From positions 1,169,594,670 through 1,169,658,669 of the forward strand of contig OY728137.1 of assembly GCA_963277665.1 (NCBI GenBank): DNA of 64,000 nucleotides, given 5' to 3'. How positions within the stretch are numbered: the stretch's first letter is position 1; each line of letters starts with the position of its first letter. The notes beneath the pieces are model-generated. The model did not search any database. It saw nothing but the letters and a program-made list of their open reading frames with translations, and was not told the origin of the DNA. Below, piece after piece: positions 11,431 through 23,261 of the stretch. A program made the translations under genes and the position numbers. This DNA comes from Viscum album (lineage: Eukaryota > Streptophyta > Magnoliopsida > Santalales > Viscaceae).

Positions 11431-13270
11431 ATAAACTATAAAAATCTAAGCCCAGATGAGTTATTCTTCGTGTGAGAAACAAGAGACCAATAGATTTTCA
11501 TTTAATTATAAAAGATAATTGAATAGGGGGTGAATGGGTTGGGATCATATTATTGCATATATCACCTTCAGGGACCCATAAAGATGTGGGGATTGGGCTA
11601 GTGTGATTCCATGAGTTTGATTTCCCTAAAAATGTACAGGATGCACATGAGCATGGCACTAAGGGTGTGAGAATTACACTTGAGAATAAAGAATATGAAG
11701 AGAGGTAAATTTTGACCTCAAGAGTTCATAATAATAGATAGAGGAGTTAGATAGGTTGATCCTGACCATTGAATTCATTTGAAACATGGGTTTCACTACC
11801 GTATTATTGTAGATGTCTCCTCTTGGAAGTGTACCCTGGATAGGATTTGGGCCTTTAGAGCATTGATCCATCATCATAGGGGGGTTTAATTAAAGATGAT
11901 GAAAATTATTCCTATGGGTCATGTACCCTATATGGGAGGAAGTAATTTAGAGCATCACGCCATCACTATAGGAGATCCCATTTAGATGTAAAAATGGATG
12001 TCAATATAAATCAAGAGAGACTAGGTGTGTTTGATGGGGGAGCAAGATACTAAAGAATATTTCAAGAACTCTTAGGGTTATGATGTTGTGCATTAAGCAT
12101 AAATACATAGTGTAATGAATATATGAAATGCATGTAATCCATTGGGGAAAATTAAAATTCCAATCAGGTGGGAGATACGAGATTGGGATTTAATCACACT
12201 CTGGGGAGAGATTGATGATCTATAAGGATACTTAGATTAAGTTCATATAGATTTGATTGTAAGGTGGATAATGGTTTAAGTTAGTATAGGTTAGACTATG
12301 AATGGTTCCTTTTAAGGTCATACAGCTAGGACTGGTGATGGAAATATAGTTTAAGTTCATGTTGTTAGGACCATGGTTTTCAGTTTAGGATCATATGACT
12401 TGGACCCTGAGATACAAAATTTTAAGGCTGTATAGCTTGGTCTAGAGAGGGTGAAATATTTCTATCAGTCATAGAAAAATGATTTAATGTGAATGAAGAA
12501 CTGGGGGGGGGGGGGGGTCTAAAGCCAGTGTATATAGTCCCAAAAATATAGGGGAATACCTTTTAGGGTAGTAATGCGTAGAATAGGAACTCCTCTATAT
12601 ATATATGGCCCATGTATAAGAGAAAGGGAAATGGTCTGGTAGAAATAAAGACCCATTGTGAATTGAATAATGACCCTATCACTAGAGTATAACTAGGAAT
12701 ATATCTTACATAAGCCTATATCATTCATGGAGGAAGGGGAATCATCCCAAATCTAAGCTAGGTAGGGACTCAACCAGATTCTATTGAGAAGCCTAAACAT
12801 TAGGACAAAAAGAAATTGGAGTTTGTGGCTCAATCAAGGATAGGGTGTCTAAATATCACCACATATCCTATAAAGTGGGTATCAATACATATATAGTTCT
12901 AGTAGGTGGAGAGGTATAATACCAATGCCATATAGGGGTTTTCCTCTTGAGTGAGGACTAAAGTATCATTCAGTTTTAAGTCATGTGATATAAACAAAAC
13001 CATGTAGTTTAACATCATATGGAAAGGACATTGAACACATATTTTAAAATCATACATTGAGTATGAATGTGAGGGTATCTCAATCATTCTAGTAATATAA
13101 TTGATCCAAAACCCCTAATCCCACATGATCTATGCTCTATGTGAGAAAAAAGGGGCAATTTAGGGAAACTCACACTACATGAGAGTGCCTAAGATGAATG
13201 GGTCATGGTAAAAATGATATATTAACCATTGAAAAAACACATTAATATGAGGAGATTGGTTAGACATGAT
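11431..13270 (+). repeat. Long-period tandem array, left part (units 1-2)
   Basis: Two landmark sequences recur in a fixed order. Landmark 1 contains CCTAA-CCCACATGATC-like text followed by GTGAGAAA (11440 and 13095 here; 25570 and 27960 on the far side of element D). Landmark 2 contains AAACATGGG followed by GTACCCTGGATAGG (11785 here; 23425, 26015 and 28310 later). Between them lie copies of a sub-repeat close to AGTTTAAGGTCATG plus about 5 bases plus TTGGACC, for example near 12309, 12350, 12380 and 12420. After removing element D, landmark spacing gives units of about 1.65, 2.5 and 2.35 kb. No gene is present. Confidence 0.6.
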
Positions 13271-14989
13271 TGTACAAGAATTATTTTTCAATAGCCTAAT
13301 ATTTAATTCTCTTATTAAAAAAAGAACTTATGTCTCATACCAACTATTTTATTATGTTTTAGAGTAGAATAAAATAGAAGGAATTTTACATTTATTTACA
13401 CATCATAAAATAATGTTAACTATAATAGTTAAGAATAACATAGGGAGATAAAAAAAGAATAATTCACACACTAATGTAAAAAACCTAGGCTTTAATTCTC
13501 CAATAAAGATCACTCCTACTATAAAAATAGTGAAAAGAAATAGAAGTGTTAGGAATATGATTAACATTATTAAGTTAAGTGTATAAAATTTATAAGTTAA
13601 GTAGTAAATGATGAAATATGATAATGGTGGAGTATATATATAGTATGTAATAGGGAAAGTTTCCATTAAGATCTGATCATTATATAACCATTACCCGACC
13701 ATTGGTCTATATGATCATTAAGAATTATTACCATTAGGGATTATGACCATTGGTAATAATGTTACCATTAGAATTATTGTATATAAAGGGTAACGATGAG
13801 ATAAAATTGATGAATAAGGGATAAACTACGACCTCAACTAGAAAGATAATACCTTTTGAATCCCATTAATCAGATCTTGTTAGGTAAGTATCATCACTGG
13901 GTTCATACTTGACCAAGCTTAATCAGAGCTTCAATAAGTGAGGCTTTAGAGGAATCACCTATGGGAGAAGTTCAAATTACCAGAGATCACCACCAAATAA
14001 ATGTTAGCTAAACTGCCCCAAAAAATTACCACCAACACACACCTTACCCTTAGGGATTATGCTGGTGTGATAGGGGGTTATGTATCTCAACCTTAATATT
14101 TATTAAGGTGTATGTTGTTTTATAAATAAAACAATGGTTTCTTCGATCCTGTATTTTTATTTTAATGTATCACCCCTATATAAATTATAAAACGAACATG
14201 AATATAGAATGAATATAATAAAATACTTTTTTTGATAAAAAAACCATAATTTTATTTTTATAATATATATATATAGTTTTCATTAAAATATTTTTTTAAG
14301 ATTAAATTAATTTTTATAAAAAATTTGTAAACAATAATATTTATTCATACATAATAATAAAATAAATTTATTCAATCATATATAGTTTTTCAAAGAGTTA
14401 TAAATTCAATTGTATAATAAAAATTGGTATTTTTTAATAAATAAGTATTCCATTTAAAAAACAATTTTTCTCATATTTATATAATTTTATGGCTAAAATT
14501 GATGTCATTTCTGAAATCAACACATCTAAATTAGATAACAGTGAATTTTTCATAATTTTCTAAGATAGCCGAATTTTTGGCTAAAAAGTAAAATATGATA
14601 TAAATATACGATAAGTATTATGACATCATAATGAAATAAAAGTGATGTAATAAAAAATTTAATGGTTTTACATAAAAAATGTGTTTTATCATTAAAATAA
14701 TGTATTTTAAAGTAATAAGATTAATTTTACAAACCTATAATGAATCTTTTAGAACCAAACATATATTTTAATATTTCAAAAGCAATTATGTATGAATATG
14801 ACTCACTTACACATCATGAATGATATTATTTTATGTATTTTGGATATTAAACTATTAAAATACTAAAAACCACTATACCTTGTCAAATACCATGGTAAAA
14901 ACCATGGGAATACCAATGATTTTTTATTTTTTATCAACTAGATGTCCAAGGCCTAAGTTTAAAAATTAATAAATAATTCCCTCGCTTTT

Positions 14990-14998
14990 TATATAAAT
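14990..14998 (+). promoter_or_regulatory. TATA box of the D 5' LTR
   Basis: TTTTTATATAAATTCCCACC is followed by the C-rich, then CT-rich leader that marks LTR transcription starts. The corresponding segment is deleted from the 3' LTR. Confidence 0.6.
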
Positions 14999-15689
14999 TC
15001 CCACCCATCCTCCCATTCCTCTCCACTCCCAAGAAGATGAGCATTAATTAACTCTCACTTTATCTCTCTAGTTCATTTCTAAGAAGTTTCTAAGTTTCTA
15101 AGAAGCTTTTCTCAAGCTTTAAAAAGACACTTTTCAAGTAAGAGATTCTCTTCCTCTTTCCTCTTTTTTTAAGTACTTCTTTGTAATATGTATTTTGATT
15201 TTCAATTGATCATGTTATAATTTTTTTATCATCATTCCTTTACTATCCATTTTATTTCCTAATAATGAGATACTTCCATTATCTCTCATTAATCCTATTT
15301 CATAAACTACTTTGTATACCCATTATGCAGCTGAAACCATTCTTTGATTTTCTATGCCACCCTTTTATATTGTGAATACCCTAACATATTTTCATTAAAT
15401 GGTAAAATTATACATGTAATTATACTTATTTGATTATATATTTCCATATATAAACACAAAATTAACTTCTCATGAGTTTAAAATATTTAAAATTTTATAT
15501 CTCTAATCACTTATGAACTCAATGAATTTTATATAAAACCACTTCATAATTTCCCATGGGTTATTGATGAAAATATTTCTTATGATAATTTATCTATGTA
15601 GAACACATGAATTTAGAAATATGAATGATACACCATGATATTTCTCTAATGCATTGGGTAAAGAATTTATCTCTAGAGATAACTTATTT

Positions 15690-15760
15690 ATGATACCTTG
15701 GAGAATAACCTCGATAATATGTTTTATGAAACCTTAGTGATGAACCTTGGTGATATGCTT
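15690..15760 (+). repeat. Short minisatellite in the D LTR
   Basis: Repeats of a word like GATACCTTGGTGAATAA, with variants AATAACCTCG and GAACCTTGGTGATATG, occur at about 20-bp spacing. The 3' LTR carries the same cluster near 22797-22865. Confidence 0.5.
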
Positions 15761-16157
15761 ATGGATGTATCATTTTTATATTGTATAAACATTTCCATTT
15801 TATGTCTCATATACTTATGATTATGATCTCATGTTATGCCTCATGTTTTATCCATGATGATCACTAACATCCAATTTACTTTATTTATCCCTTATTAGGA
15901 TTTATGGTCACCCTTTTATGTTGATGTATGTCCCCAGGAAATCACTTATAGTGAGGTGACCAAGGGTGGAATAATAAAGTTTTCTTTTAGGAGGATTAAA
16001 ATAAAGTTTATGTGTATGTTTAAGTTTTCATACTTTATGTATTATGTTTTTATTTTCCATGACTCTAAACCTAAAAAAATATTATGTAATCTGTTAATGA
16101 ATTATTATATAATGGAATTATATTAAAAATCATGTATGAAAAAGGCAGGTCTCTGTA

Positions 16158-16170
16158 GTTAGTATCAGAG
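16158..16170 (+). other. Primer binding site of element D
   Basis: GTTAGTATCAGAG directly follows the 5' LTR. It differs by one base from the TGGTATCAGAG core complementary to the 3' end of initiator tRNA-Met, the usual primer for plant Ty3/gypsy elements. Confidence 0.75.
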
Positions 16171-17820
16171 AAAGTTTTAGTTATTTATGGAAATTAGGAC
16201 TAGAAAACATTAGTTAAAAACCTAGGGATAAGTCTAAATATAGGAAAAAATTCTAAATTTTAGTAAACTATAGAGAATGTGGTTTTCAATGAAAATGAAA
16301 TCCTTGTTTGGATACTGAAAATTGGATGTAGTTTTAGAATAGATTCACCTAGGGGTAATCACCCTAAAAAGACTGGTTAAGTAACAAATCAATATTCACT
16401 TGGTTCATGATGAGTGAGCCTAATATTTCACACCTATTTATACACTCCTTGGGGATGTGATTTGGTTAATCACATGTTTTTTTACAAACCATTATGAAGG
16501 ATATAAATATTTTGTAATTATTTTTAAAATTTAAGTATAACATCTTAGAAGTGTGTTATTATAAAATTTTATAATTAAAATTCAATTTAGGGTTATTATT
16601 GTAAGACTTATAACTATAACAAATTTCTCACTTGGGATTTCTTATTCTAGAAAATTGGAAGGAAGTAGTACTTGTGTAAATAACGAATGTAATGGAAAAT
16701 TAAACGAAGATACTCCTAATATGATGGGATACAAATTTGAAATATTTACGATGATGATCAATGAATTAACTTAGATCATGAATGATAACCTAAATCATGT
16801 AGAGCATCTGAATTCACCAAAGAAGGAAAAACTAGCATTTGAATCCTTCATGTGTTAATGAACACTTATTTTTAGTGGAACCTCTGATCCATTGATTGAA
16901 GAACAATGAATCAATACTATAGAAAATATATTTTTTATAATCCATTATTTTTATAAATAGAAAGTTACTTTGATATTATATCACTTAGAGGGATAATCTG
17001 ATCAGTGGTTGACACTATTAAAAAAATCCAAAGGATGAGGTGGAAGATATGGAGTGTGAAGAAAAAAAAATCATTTTAAATAATTATTTTCATCAAACCC
17101 TTTAAATAAGAATAGAAATTAAATTAATTTATTTGAAACAAAAGAAAAATTAATTGATGGTGGGTGGGTGGGTGGGTTATGAGATAAACTTTACAAGGGT
17201 TTTTCAATACACTTTAAGTTTTATCATTGATTATGATGGGAAGATTGATTTATTCTTTAGTCGAATAAGACCTCATATATGGGAATCTATAGTAATATGA
17301 GACTTTGAGAGTTATGAGAAGATATTTTAGTGTTCTCTAAAAGTGGAAATGGAGTTTGAAAATCCACAATGGCATATTAGACTGAATGATAAGAAGGATA
17401 TGTGGAGCTAAATTTTGGGAATAATTTTGATCATGAAAGAGAAGGGAAGAAACAAAAACTTCTCATGTGTGAAAATCATGGGAATAAAAATACAAGGAAT
17501 TGTGTATAAGTAATTATAAAGTATAAATGTGTAGAAAATATGGACATATAGATTGAATCTAGCATGAATAAGTCAAGAATTAACATCCAAACGAAAATAA
17601 AAAAGGGAAGATTGTGTAAGCATAACCTGCAATACATTTATCTAAATGTAGGGAGCATGTGAATTTTACAAACCAATGCCCAAAATTATATGATAATAGG
17701 GGGAAACCACTATAAACCCCCATATAACCCAAGTGAATAAGGATATGCTTTTATAATCACTAAAACTGAAGTTGAGGCTCCAAATGATATAGTGGTAGGT
17801 ACACTCATTCTACACTCAAA
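16171..17820 (+). pseudogene. Leader and decayed gag of element D
   Basis: The untranslated leader (16171 to about 16650) is recognisably related to those of elements B and C; all share a CACTCC...GGATATG/GATGTG word and an ACCATTATGAAGGAT-type word. Gag then shows FSGTSDPLIEEQ from 16871, a typical capsid N-region landmark. A first zinc knuckle near 17525-17560 is broken by a 2-base shift, and a second ends FTNQCP near 17680. Stops are frequent, and no start codon can be chosen. Confidence 0.65.
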
Positions 17821-18290
17821 TCTAGAAAGTACATTGTTTGATTACAGTTATATGCATTCATTTATTTCATTCAAGTTCATAAAGAATATAAAATAAAACC
17901 CTCTATTTCTTGTGGTAGAGTTTTTAGTTTAAACACCTAGAGGAACTATTCAAGTATCAAGGATATATAGAGATTCTCCTATTAATTTGGGCGAGTTCAA
18001 TCTCTCCAAAAACTCGATGGTTATTCTAATGGTGGAATTTGATTTAATAATAGGGATGGATTGAATATAAAAATATAATATAAATATCAACTATAGAAGT
18101 AAGTAAATTTTAGTAGAATTAAAGGGACAACCTATTTTTATTTTCAAAAGTGTGATATCCCAGCTTGAGTCTTATTAAGAGACACATCCTATAACCTTAT
18201 TTATGGAAATAATTGGCAAAGAAGTGGAAGAAAGTGAAAGTATAAAGATAATAAATGTACCTATTTTTCAGAAATATATTAATGTATTTC
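17821..18290 (+). pseudogene. Decayed aspartic protease of element D
   Basis: LFDYSYMHSFIS is readable from 17835. It keeps the catalytic Asp and the HSFIS block of gypsy retropepsins, but the Ser-Gly after the Asp is changed. The rest of the domain can be followed to about 18290 with interruptions. It lies between gag and RT, as expected. Confidence 0.65.
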
Positions 18291-19070
18291 TTGAGGAATT
18301 ACCTGGACCTACCCAAGAAAGTTAGGTAGAATTATCAATTGTACTCGTACCTAGATCCAATCCATTATTGGATAGCCCATATAGAATGGCATATGTGGGG
18401 TTATAGGAAGTTAAGAATCAACTTTAAGATCTTTTGGAGAAGGGTTTTATTCAATAGAGTGTGTCTCATTAGAGAGTACCTATTCTTTTTGCGAAGAATA
18501 AGTATGAATCAATGTGGCTATGGATTGACTATATAAAACTTAATGACATCACATTAAAGAAAAAATACTCTCTTTCAAAGATTGATGATTTATTTCACCA
18601 GCTTTTTGGAGCTCAATTGTTCTCCAAGATTGACCTTCGACCGAGGTATCATTAGTTGAAGGTGAAGCAAGAAGATATTCCAAAGACTGCCTTCTGAACA
18701 AGATATAGACACAATGAGTTTATTTTTATTCCCATTGTCTTGACTGATGCTCCTTCTATATTTATATATTTAATTAATAGAGTATTTAGGGACTACCTTG
18801 ATAAATTTGTGGTAGTCTTCATTTATGATATTATGATATATTCCAAAATTCATGAGGAGCATGAGGAATATTTATGGGTTATATTAATAAATTTGAGTAA
18901 GGTGAATATTTTTGTAAAATTTAGTAAATGTGAGTTTTGGTTACAAAAAGTAGCATTATTGGGACACATTGTGGCAGTGAAGTAATCTTGGTTGATCCAA
19001 GAAATAAAAATTCCATAGAGGAGTGGCAACATCCTATAATAGTAATTGAGATTAATATTTTCCATGGTCT
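18291..19070 (+). pseudogene. Decayed reverse transcriptase of element D
   Basis: Reading from about 18292, the successive RT landmarks are visible: SPYRMAY, LLEKGFIQ, VPILFAKNKYESMWLWIDY, KYSLSKIDDLFHQLFGAQLF, SKIDL, TRYRHNEF, and FVVVFIYDIMIYSKIHEEH (the catalytic block, near 18805-18860). The first Asp of the catalytic pair is Tyr here, which alone would inactivate it. KFSKCEFWLQKV and LLGHIV close the domain near 18975. The longest open piece is 18740-18985. Several stops are TAG or TGA where Gln, Trp or Arg is expected. Confidence 0.85.
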
Positions 19071-19620
19071 AGTAGGATATTGTATAAGTTTTTTGAAATA
19101 ATGTTCAAATATTTCTAATCCACTAACAGAGTTAACTCAAAATGGAGTTAAGTTTATCTGGATGAAAGAGTGAATAAAGTTTACAAGAACTAAAAATAGG
19201 TCAGTTAGTGCACCTAATCTAACTTTACCCTCTGATGGGGAAATATTTATCATTTATAGTGATGTATACTCAAAATTACATGGATTTATACTCATGTATA
19301 ATGATAAGGTGATTACCTATGCATCTCAACAGTTGGAGCCCCATGAACAAAATTATCTTACTCATTATTTGGAGTTAGTTATAGTTATTTTTACATTAAA
19401 GATATATAGACACTATCTTTATTGGGAGAAGTGTAATATATACACCAACCAATAATGTTTGAATTATAAAAAGAACTAAACATGATACAATGAATTTGGT
19501 TATAGATTCTTAAGGACTATGATTTTTATATTCACTATCACCCTAGAAAATCAATCAAAATCACTGATGAATTGATTATGAAAGACCTCAGAGTTATTAC
19601 AATGATGAGGATTTAAAGGT
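19071..19620 (+). pseudogene. Decayed RNase H domain of element D
   Basis: IYSDVYSKLHGFILMYN begins near 19250 and keeps the first acidic residue. VITYASQQLEPHEQNY (about 19310-19356), LELVIVIFTLKIYRHYLYW and CNIYTNQ follow in order. This is the Ty3/gypsy RNase H layout directly after RT. Confidence 0.8.
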
Positions 19621-20640
19621 ACCCATTGATCAAGGACTTAGTAAATATATAAATGGAATTCATAAGGTGTAAAACATCATTAATACTATCCCAAATGATT
19701 TCCCAACTATCATTACTATAGAAGATCAATAATGCACAAATGGATTATCCTAAGTTACAAAAGAAGATAGAAGCTGTGAAAAATGGGAAGATTTTTATAT
19801 TCAATATTGATAAAGATGGAGTAAAAAGGTTTGGTATAATGCTATGTATCACATCATTTATAGAGTTATAAAAATAATCTATGGATGAATCTCACAACTC
19901 TACATTCTATATAGATCCTAAAATTACTAAAATTTATAGAGATCTACAAGATAATTATTGATGGGATAACATGAAAATGCAGATTGATAATTATACTACA
20001 AGATTTTTGGTATGTGAGCAAGTGAAGGTGGAGTGAAAAGTACCCAAAGGAGTACTACAACCACTACCCATACCTGTATGGAAGTTGGACAACATCACTA
20101 TGGAATTTGTTACTATCCTTCCTAATAAATCCAAGGGAAATAATTTTATATGGTAAATCATTGATAGATTAATAAATTATTTTCATTTTATTACTATAAA
20201 AGAGGATTTTCCCCTTAAATTACTTTCTCATATGTATATTCAAGAAGTGGTGAGACTTCATGGGGCACCACTATCAATTATTTCAGACCATGATCCATGA
20301 TTTAATTCAAGGTTCTAGATATGATTTCAAAAGGACATGAATACTGAAGTAAACCATAGCACAATCTATCATACAAAAGTTGATGGGTAGTCCAATAGGA
20401 GTATTCAAACATTGAAAGACATGTTAATAGATAGCTAAAATTATTTTCAAGGGATATGGGACTAACATCTTCAACTTTTTGATTTCTCCTATAATAATAA
20501 TTTTCACTCGAGTATTCAAATGGATCATTATGAGGAACTATATGGGAAAAGGTGTGCAACTCTAATATGTTAAGATAGAGTTGGATAATAAAAACTATTG
20601 AGACTATACATTATGAAAGACACTATAGAGAAGATATAAG
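19621..20640 (+). pseudogene. Decayed integrase of element D
   Basis: A remnant of the zinc-binding N-terminus lies near 19835 (YHIIYRV), and CEQVKVE near 20015 marks its end. The core reads PLPIPVWKLDNITMEFVTIL (20062-20121), in which the first catalytic Asp has become Glu. SIISDHDP near 20275-20300 keeps the second acidic residue. DG, stop, SNRSIQTLKDML (about 20380-20425) has Asn where the catalytic Glu is expected. Two of three catalytic residues are therefore lost, besides stops. Confidence 0.75.
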
Positions 20641-21140
20641 TGATCTAGAAATATATCAAGGTTACTCAGAGTTGACAAAATAGTTATATTGAAAATAGAA
20701 GGAAGGAATTATAATTTCATGTTAGGGATTATGTATTCCTAAAAATATCAAAATGGAAAAGAGTCATGAGATTTGGAAATAAAAGGAAGCCAATTCCATG
20801 GTATATCAGACCATTTGAGTTTTTAAATCATATTGGAGAAGTTTCCTATTGGTTTTCACTGCCTACAAAACCTTTCCAAGGTCAATTCCATCTTTCACAT
20901 GTCCCTATTAAGAATATATATATCAGACCTAATGTATATACTAGACAAACATGGTATAGAATTGGAACCTGACCTATCATATAAAGAAGAAATAATCCAC
21001 ATTATTGATGAAAGGGAACAAGTGTTTAATAACAAGGAAACCCAACTCATGAAAATCTTATAGAGAAATAAAAAGTTTGAAGAAGAAACCTCATACCCTA
21101 AAGAAATGAAGAAGGAGAACTTCCCCCATTTGTTTTTAGG
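20641..21140 (+). pseudogene. C-terminal integrase tail with chromodomain-like end, element D
   Basis: Two overlapping frames carry one ancient protein end. RRKELQFHV and YVFLKISKWKRVMRF are followed by IRPFEFLNHIGEVSYWFSLP (20766-20972), then a frame change to FHMSLLRIYISDLMYIL, IDEREQVFNNKE and ILWRNKKFEEETSYPKEMKK near 21050-21110. The last block matches the chromodomain-like tail typical of Del/Tekay chromoviruses. That assignment rests on motif memory, not a search. Confidence 0.65.
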
Positions 21141-21164
21141 TGTGGAAAAAATTTTAAGGATGGA

Positions 21165-21181
21165 ATTTATTAAGGGGGTGA
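21165..21181 (+). other. Polypurine tract of element D
   Basis: TTTATTAAGGGGGTGA lies immediately upstream of the 3' LTR start TGTAACAAC. Confidence 0.65.
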
Positions 21182-23261
21182 TGTAACAACTTGAAATTTA
21201 TTTCCCTAATTAATAAAAGAACTTATGTCTCACAATGACTATTTTATTTTGTTTTTAAATAGAAGAACATGGAAGGAATTTTACATTTCTTTACACATCA
21301 TAAAATAATTTTGACTATAATATCTAGGAATAATATAGGTAGATAAATAAAAAATAATAATACACACACTAATTTAAACTCTATAGGCTTAAATTCTCCC
21401 ATAAAGTTTACTCCAGCCTAAAAACAGTAAAAAAATATAAGCATTTGGAATATAATTGACATTATCAATGGAAATTTATAAACTTATTAAGTGAATTAGT
21501 GAATAATGAAATATTAGAATGGTGGAATACATATATAATGTGTAATGAGAAAAGTGTCTATTAAGGTTAAACCATTACATGACTGTTACCTAACCATTGC
21601 TCAATATGACTATTGGTCAATATGACTGTTGGCCAATATTACTGTTGGTCAATATGACCATTGGTAAATATGATTGTTGGGAATTATGACTATTGGTAAT
21701 AATTTTACCATTCAAATTAGTGTATATAAAGGGTAATTATGAGATATTATTAATGAAAAAGGGAGAAATTATGGCCTCAACCTATAGAAGAATGCCTTTT
21801 GAAGCCCATTTATCTGATCTTGGGAGGAAACTAACATTAATGTTGTTCTCACTTAACCAAGATCAAGTAGAGATTTAACAAGTGAGGCTCGAGTGGAATC
21901 ACCTATTATAGAAGTTCAAGTTAGTGGATATCACTACCAGATCAATGTTAGCTAAACCACCCCATGAAAGTACCACCATCACTCACCTTACCCTTAGGGA
22001 TTATGATGGTGTGATAAGGGGTTATATATATAGATCTTAAGCTATGTTATGGTGTAAATTATTTAGAAATAAAATAATGGTTTTATCTATACCATATTTT
22101 TATTTTTAATGTATCACCCCTATATAAATGATAAAATTCATGTGAAAATATAATGGATATAGTATAATATTTTTTTTGATAAAAAATAAATCATAATTGT
22201 ATTTTTAAAAAATACATATACTTCTAGTTTTCATTAAAAAATATTTTTTAAGATAAAATTAATGTTTATAAAAATCTTTTAAATAATAATATTTATTCAT
22301 ACATAGATAATAATTTTTTTATATAATCATATATAGTTTTTATAAGATTTAGAAATTCAATTGCATAATTAATATTTATATTTCACAATAAATAATTATT
22401 TTATTTAAGAAATTAAATTTATCTTATTTAGTGGATTCTTAAATATTGATTGAAAAGTGACACCCTTTTATATTTCAAATACCCTACCCTTTTTTCATTT
22501 AAGGGTATTATTATAGATGTAATTATACTTCTTTGATTTAGGATATGTATATATGAAACCAAAATTCCCTTCTCATGAGTTTAAAAGAATGAAAATTCCA
22601 TGTCTTAAGAACTTATGAAATTAATGACTTTTATATGAAACTCATTAATTATTTACCAGGAGTTATTGATGAAAATATTTCTTATAATAATTGATCTATG
22701 TGACATAAGTGAATTTAGACATATGAAGGGTTTTATCTAATAACTCTCTAATAAATTTGGTAAGGAATTAATCTCTCTCTATATATATCATGTTTATGAT
22801 ACCTTGGTGAATAACCCTAGTAATATGTTTTATGACACCTTGGTGATGAAAAATAAAAATATGCTTATAAATGTATTATTTTTTATGTTTTAGACACATT
22901 TTCATGTTATATCCAATATACATATGATTATTATCTCATGTTATGCCACATGATTTATCCATTATGATCACTCATGTTACATTTCCTCTTTTTATCCCTT
23001 ATAGGGATTTATGATCACCCTTTTATATTTATGTATTCTCTATGAAATCACTTAGAATGAGGTGGCCTAGGATGAAATAATAATGTATCTTTAAATAGGA
23101 TTAAAATAATTTTTATGTTTATGTTTATGTTTATGAGTTTCATGTTTTATGTTCCTAGTTTTCAAGACACTAACCTCAAAAGATCCTATGTACTTTTTCA
23201 ATGAAATATTTTATAATGGAATTATATTAAAAATAATGTATGAAAAATGTGGGTCCCTATA
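21182..23261 (+). repeat. 3' LTR of element D, with internal deletion
   Basis: It begins TGTAACAACTTGAAA and ends near 23261 (GGTCCCTATA). It aligns with the 5' LTR on both flanks but lacks the part equivalent to about 14470-15345; the join is near 22435-22460, where the text passes directly to ACACCCTTTTATATT. The missing part contains the TATA box, leader and donor site, so this copy has no promoter. The acceptor-like TATCCCTTATAG is kept (AG at 23003-23004). Confidence 0.8.

Larger units (their letters stand above)
13271..16157 (+). repeat. 5' LTR of element D
   Basis: It starts TGTACAAG and ends about 16157, next to the primer binding site. From 13300 it aligns with 21190 onward: AAAAGAACTTATGTCTCA, then GGAATTTTACATTT and ACACATCATAAAATAAT. 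It keeps the core promoter (TATA at 14990), a CT-rich leader, a donor-like CAA/GTAAGA (GT at 15138-15139), a 20-bp-scale repeat at 15690-15760 and an acceptor-like tract ending CTTATTAG (AG at 15897-15898). Length is about 2.9 kb. Confidence 0.8.
13271..23261 (+). mobile_element. Element D: complete but decayed Ty3/gypsy (chromovirus-type) retrotransposon
   Basis: Two diverged LTRs (13271-16157 and 21182-23261) flank a primer binding site, gag, protease, RT, RNase H, integrase with a C-terminal tail, and a polypurine tract, in the Ty3/gypsy order. The element splits one unit of the tandem array, and the array landmarks on both sides confirm its outer limits. No convincing 5-bp target duplication remains. 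The LTRs differ at perhaps one position in four or five by eye, and every coding domain has stops and shifts, so the insertion is old. The 3' LTR has lost about 0.87 kb including its promoter. Confidence 0.85.
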
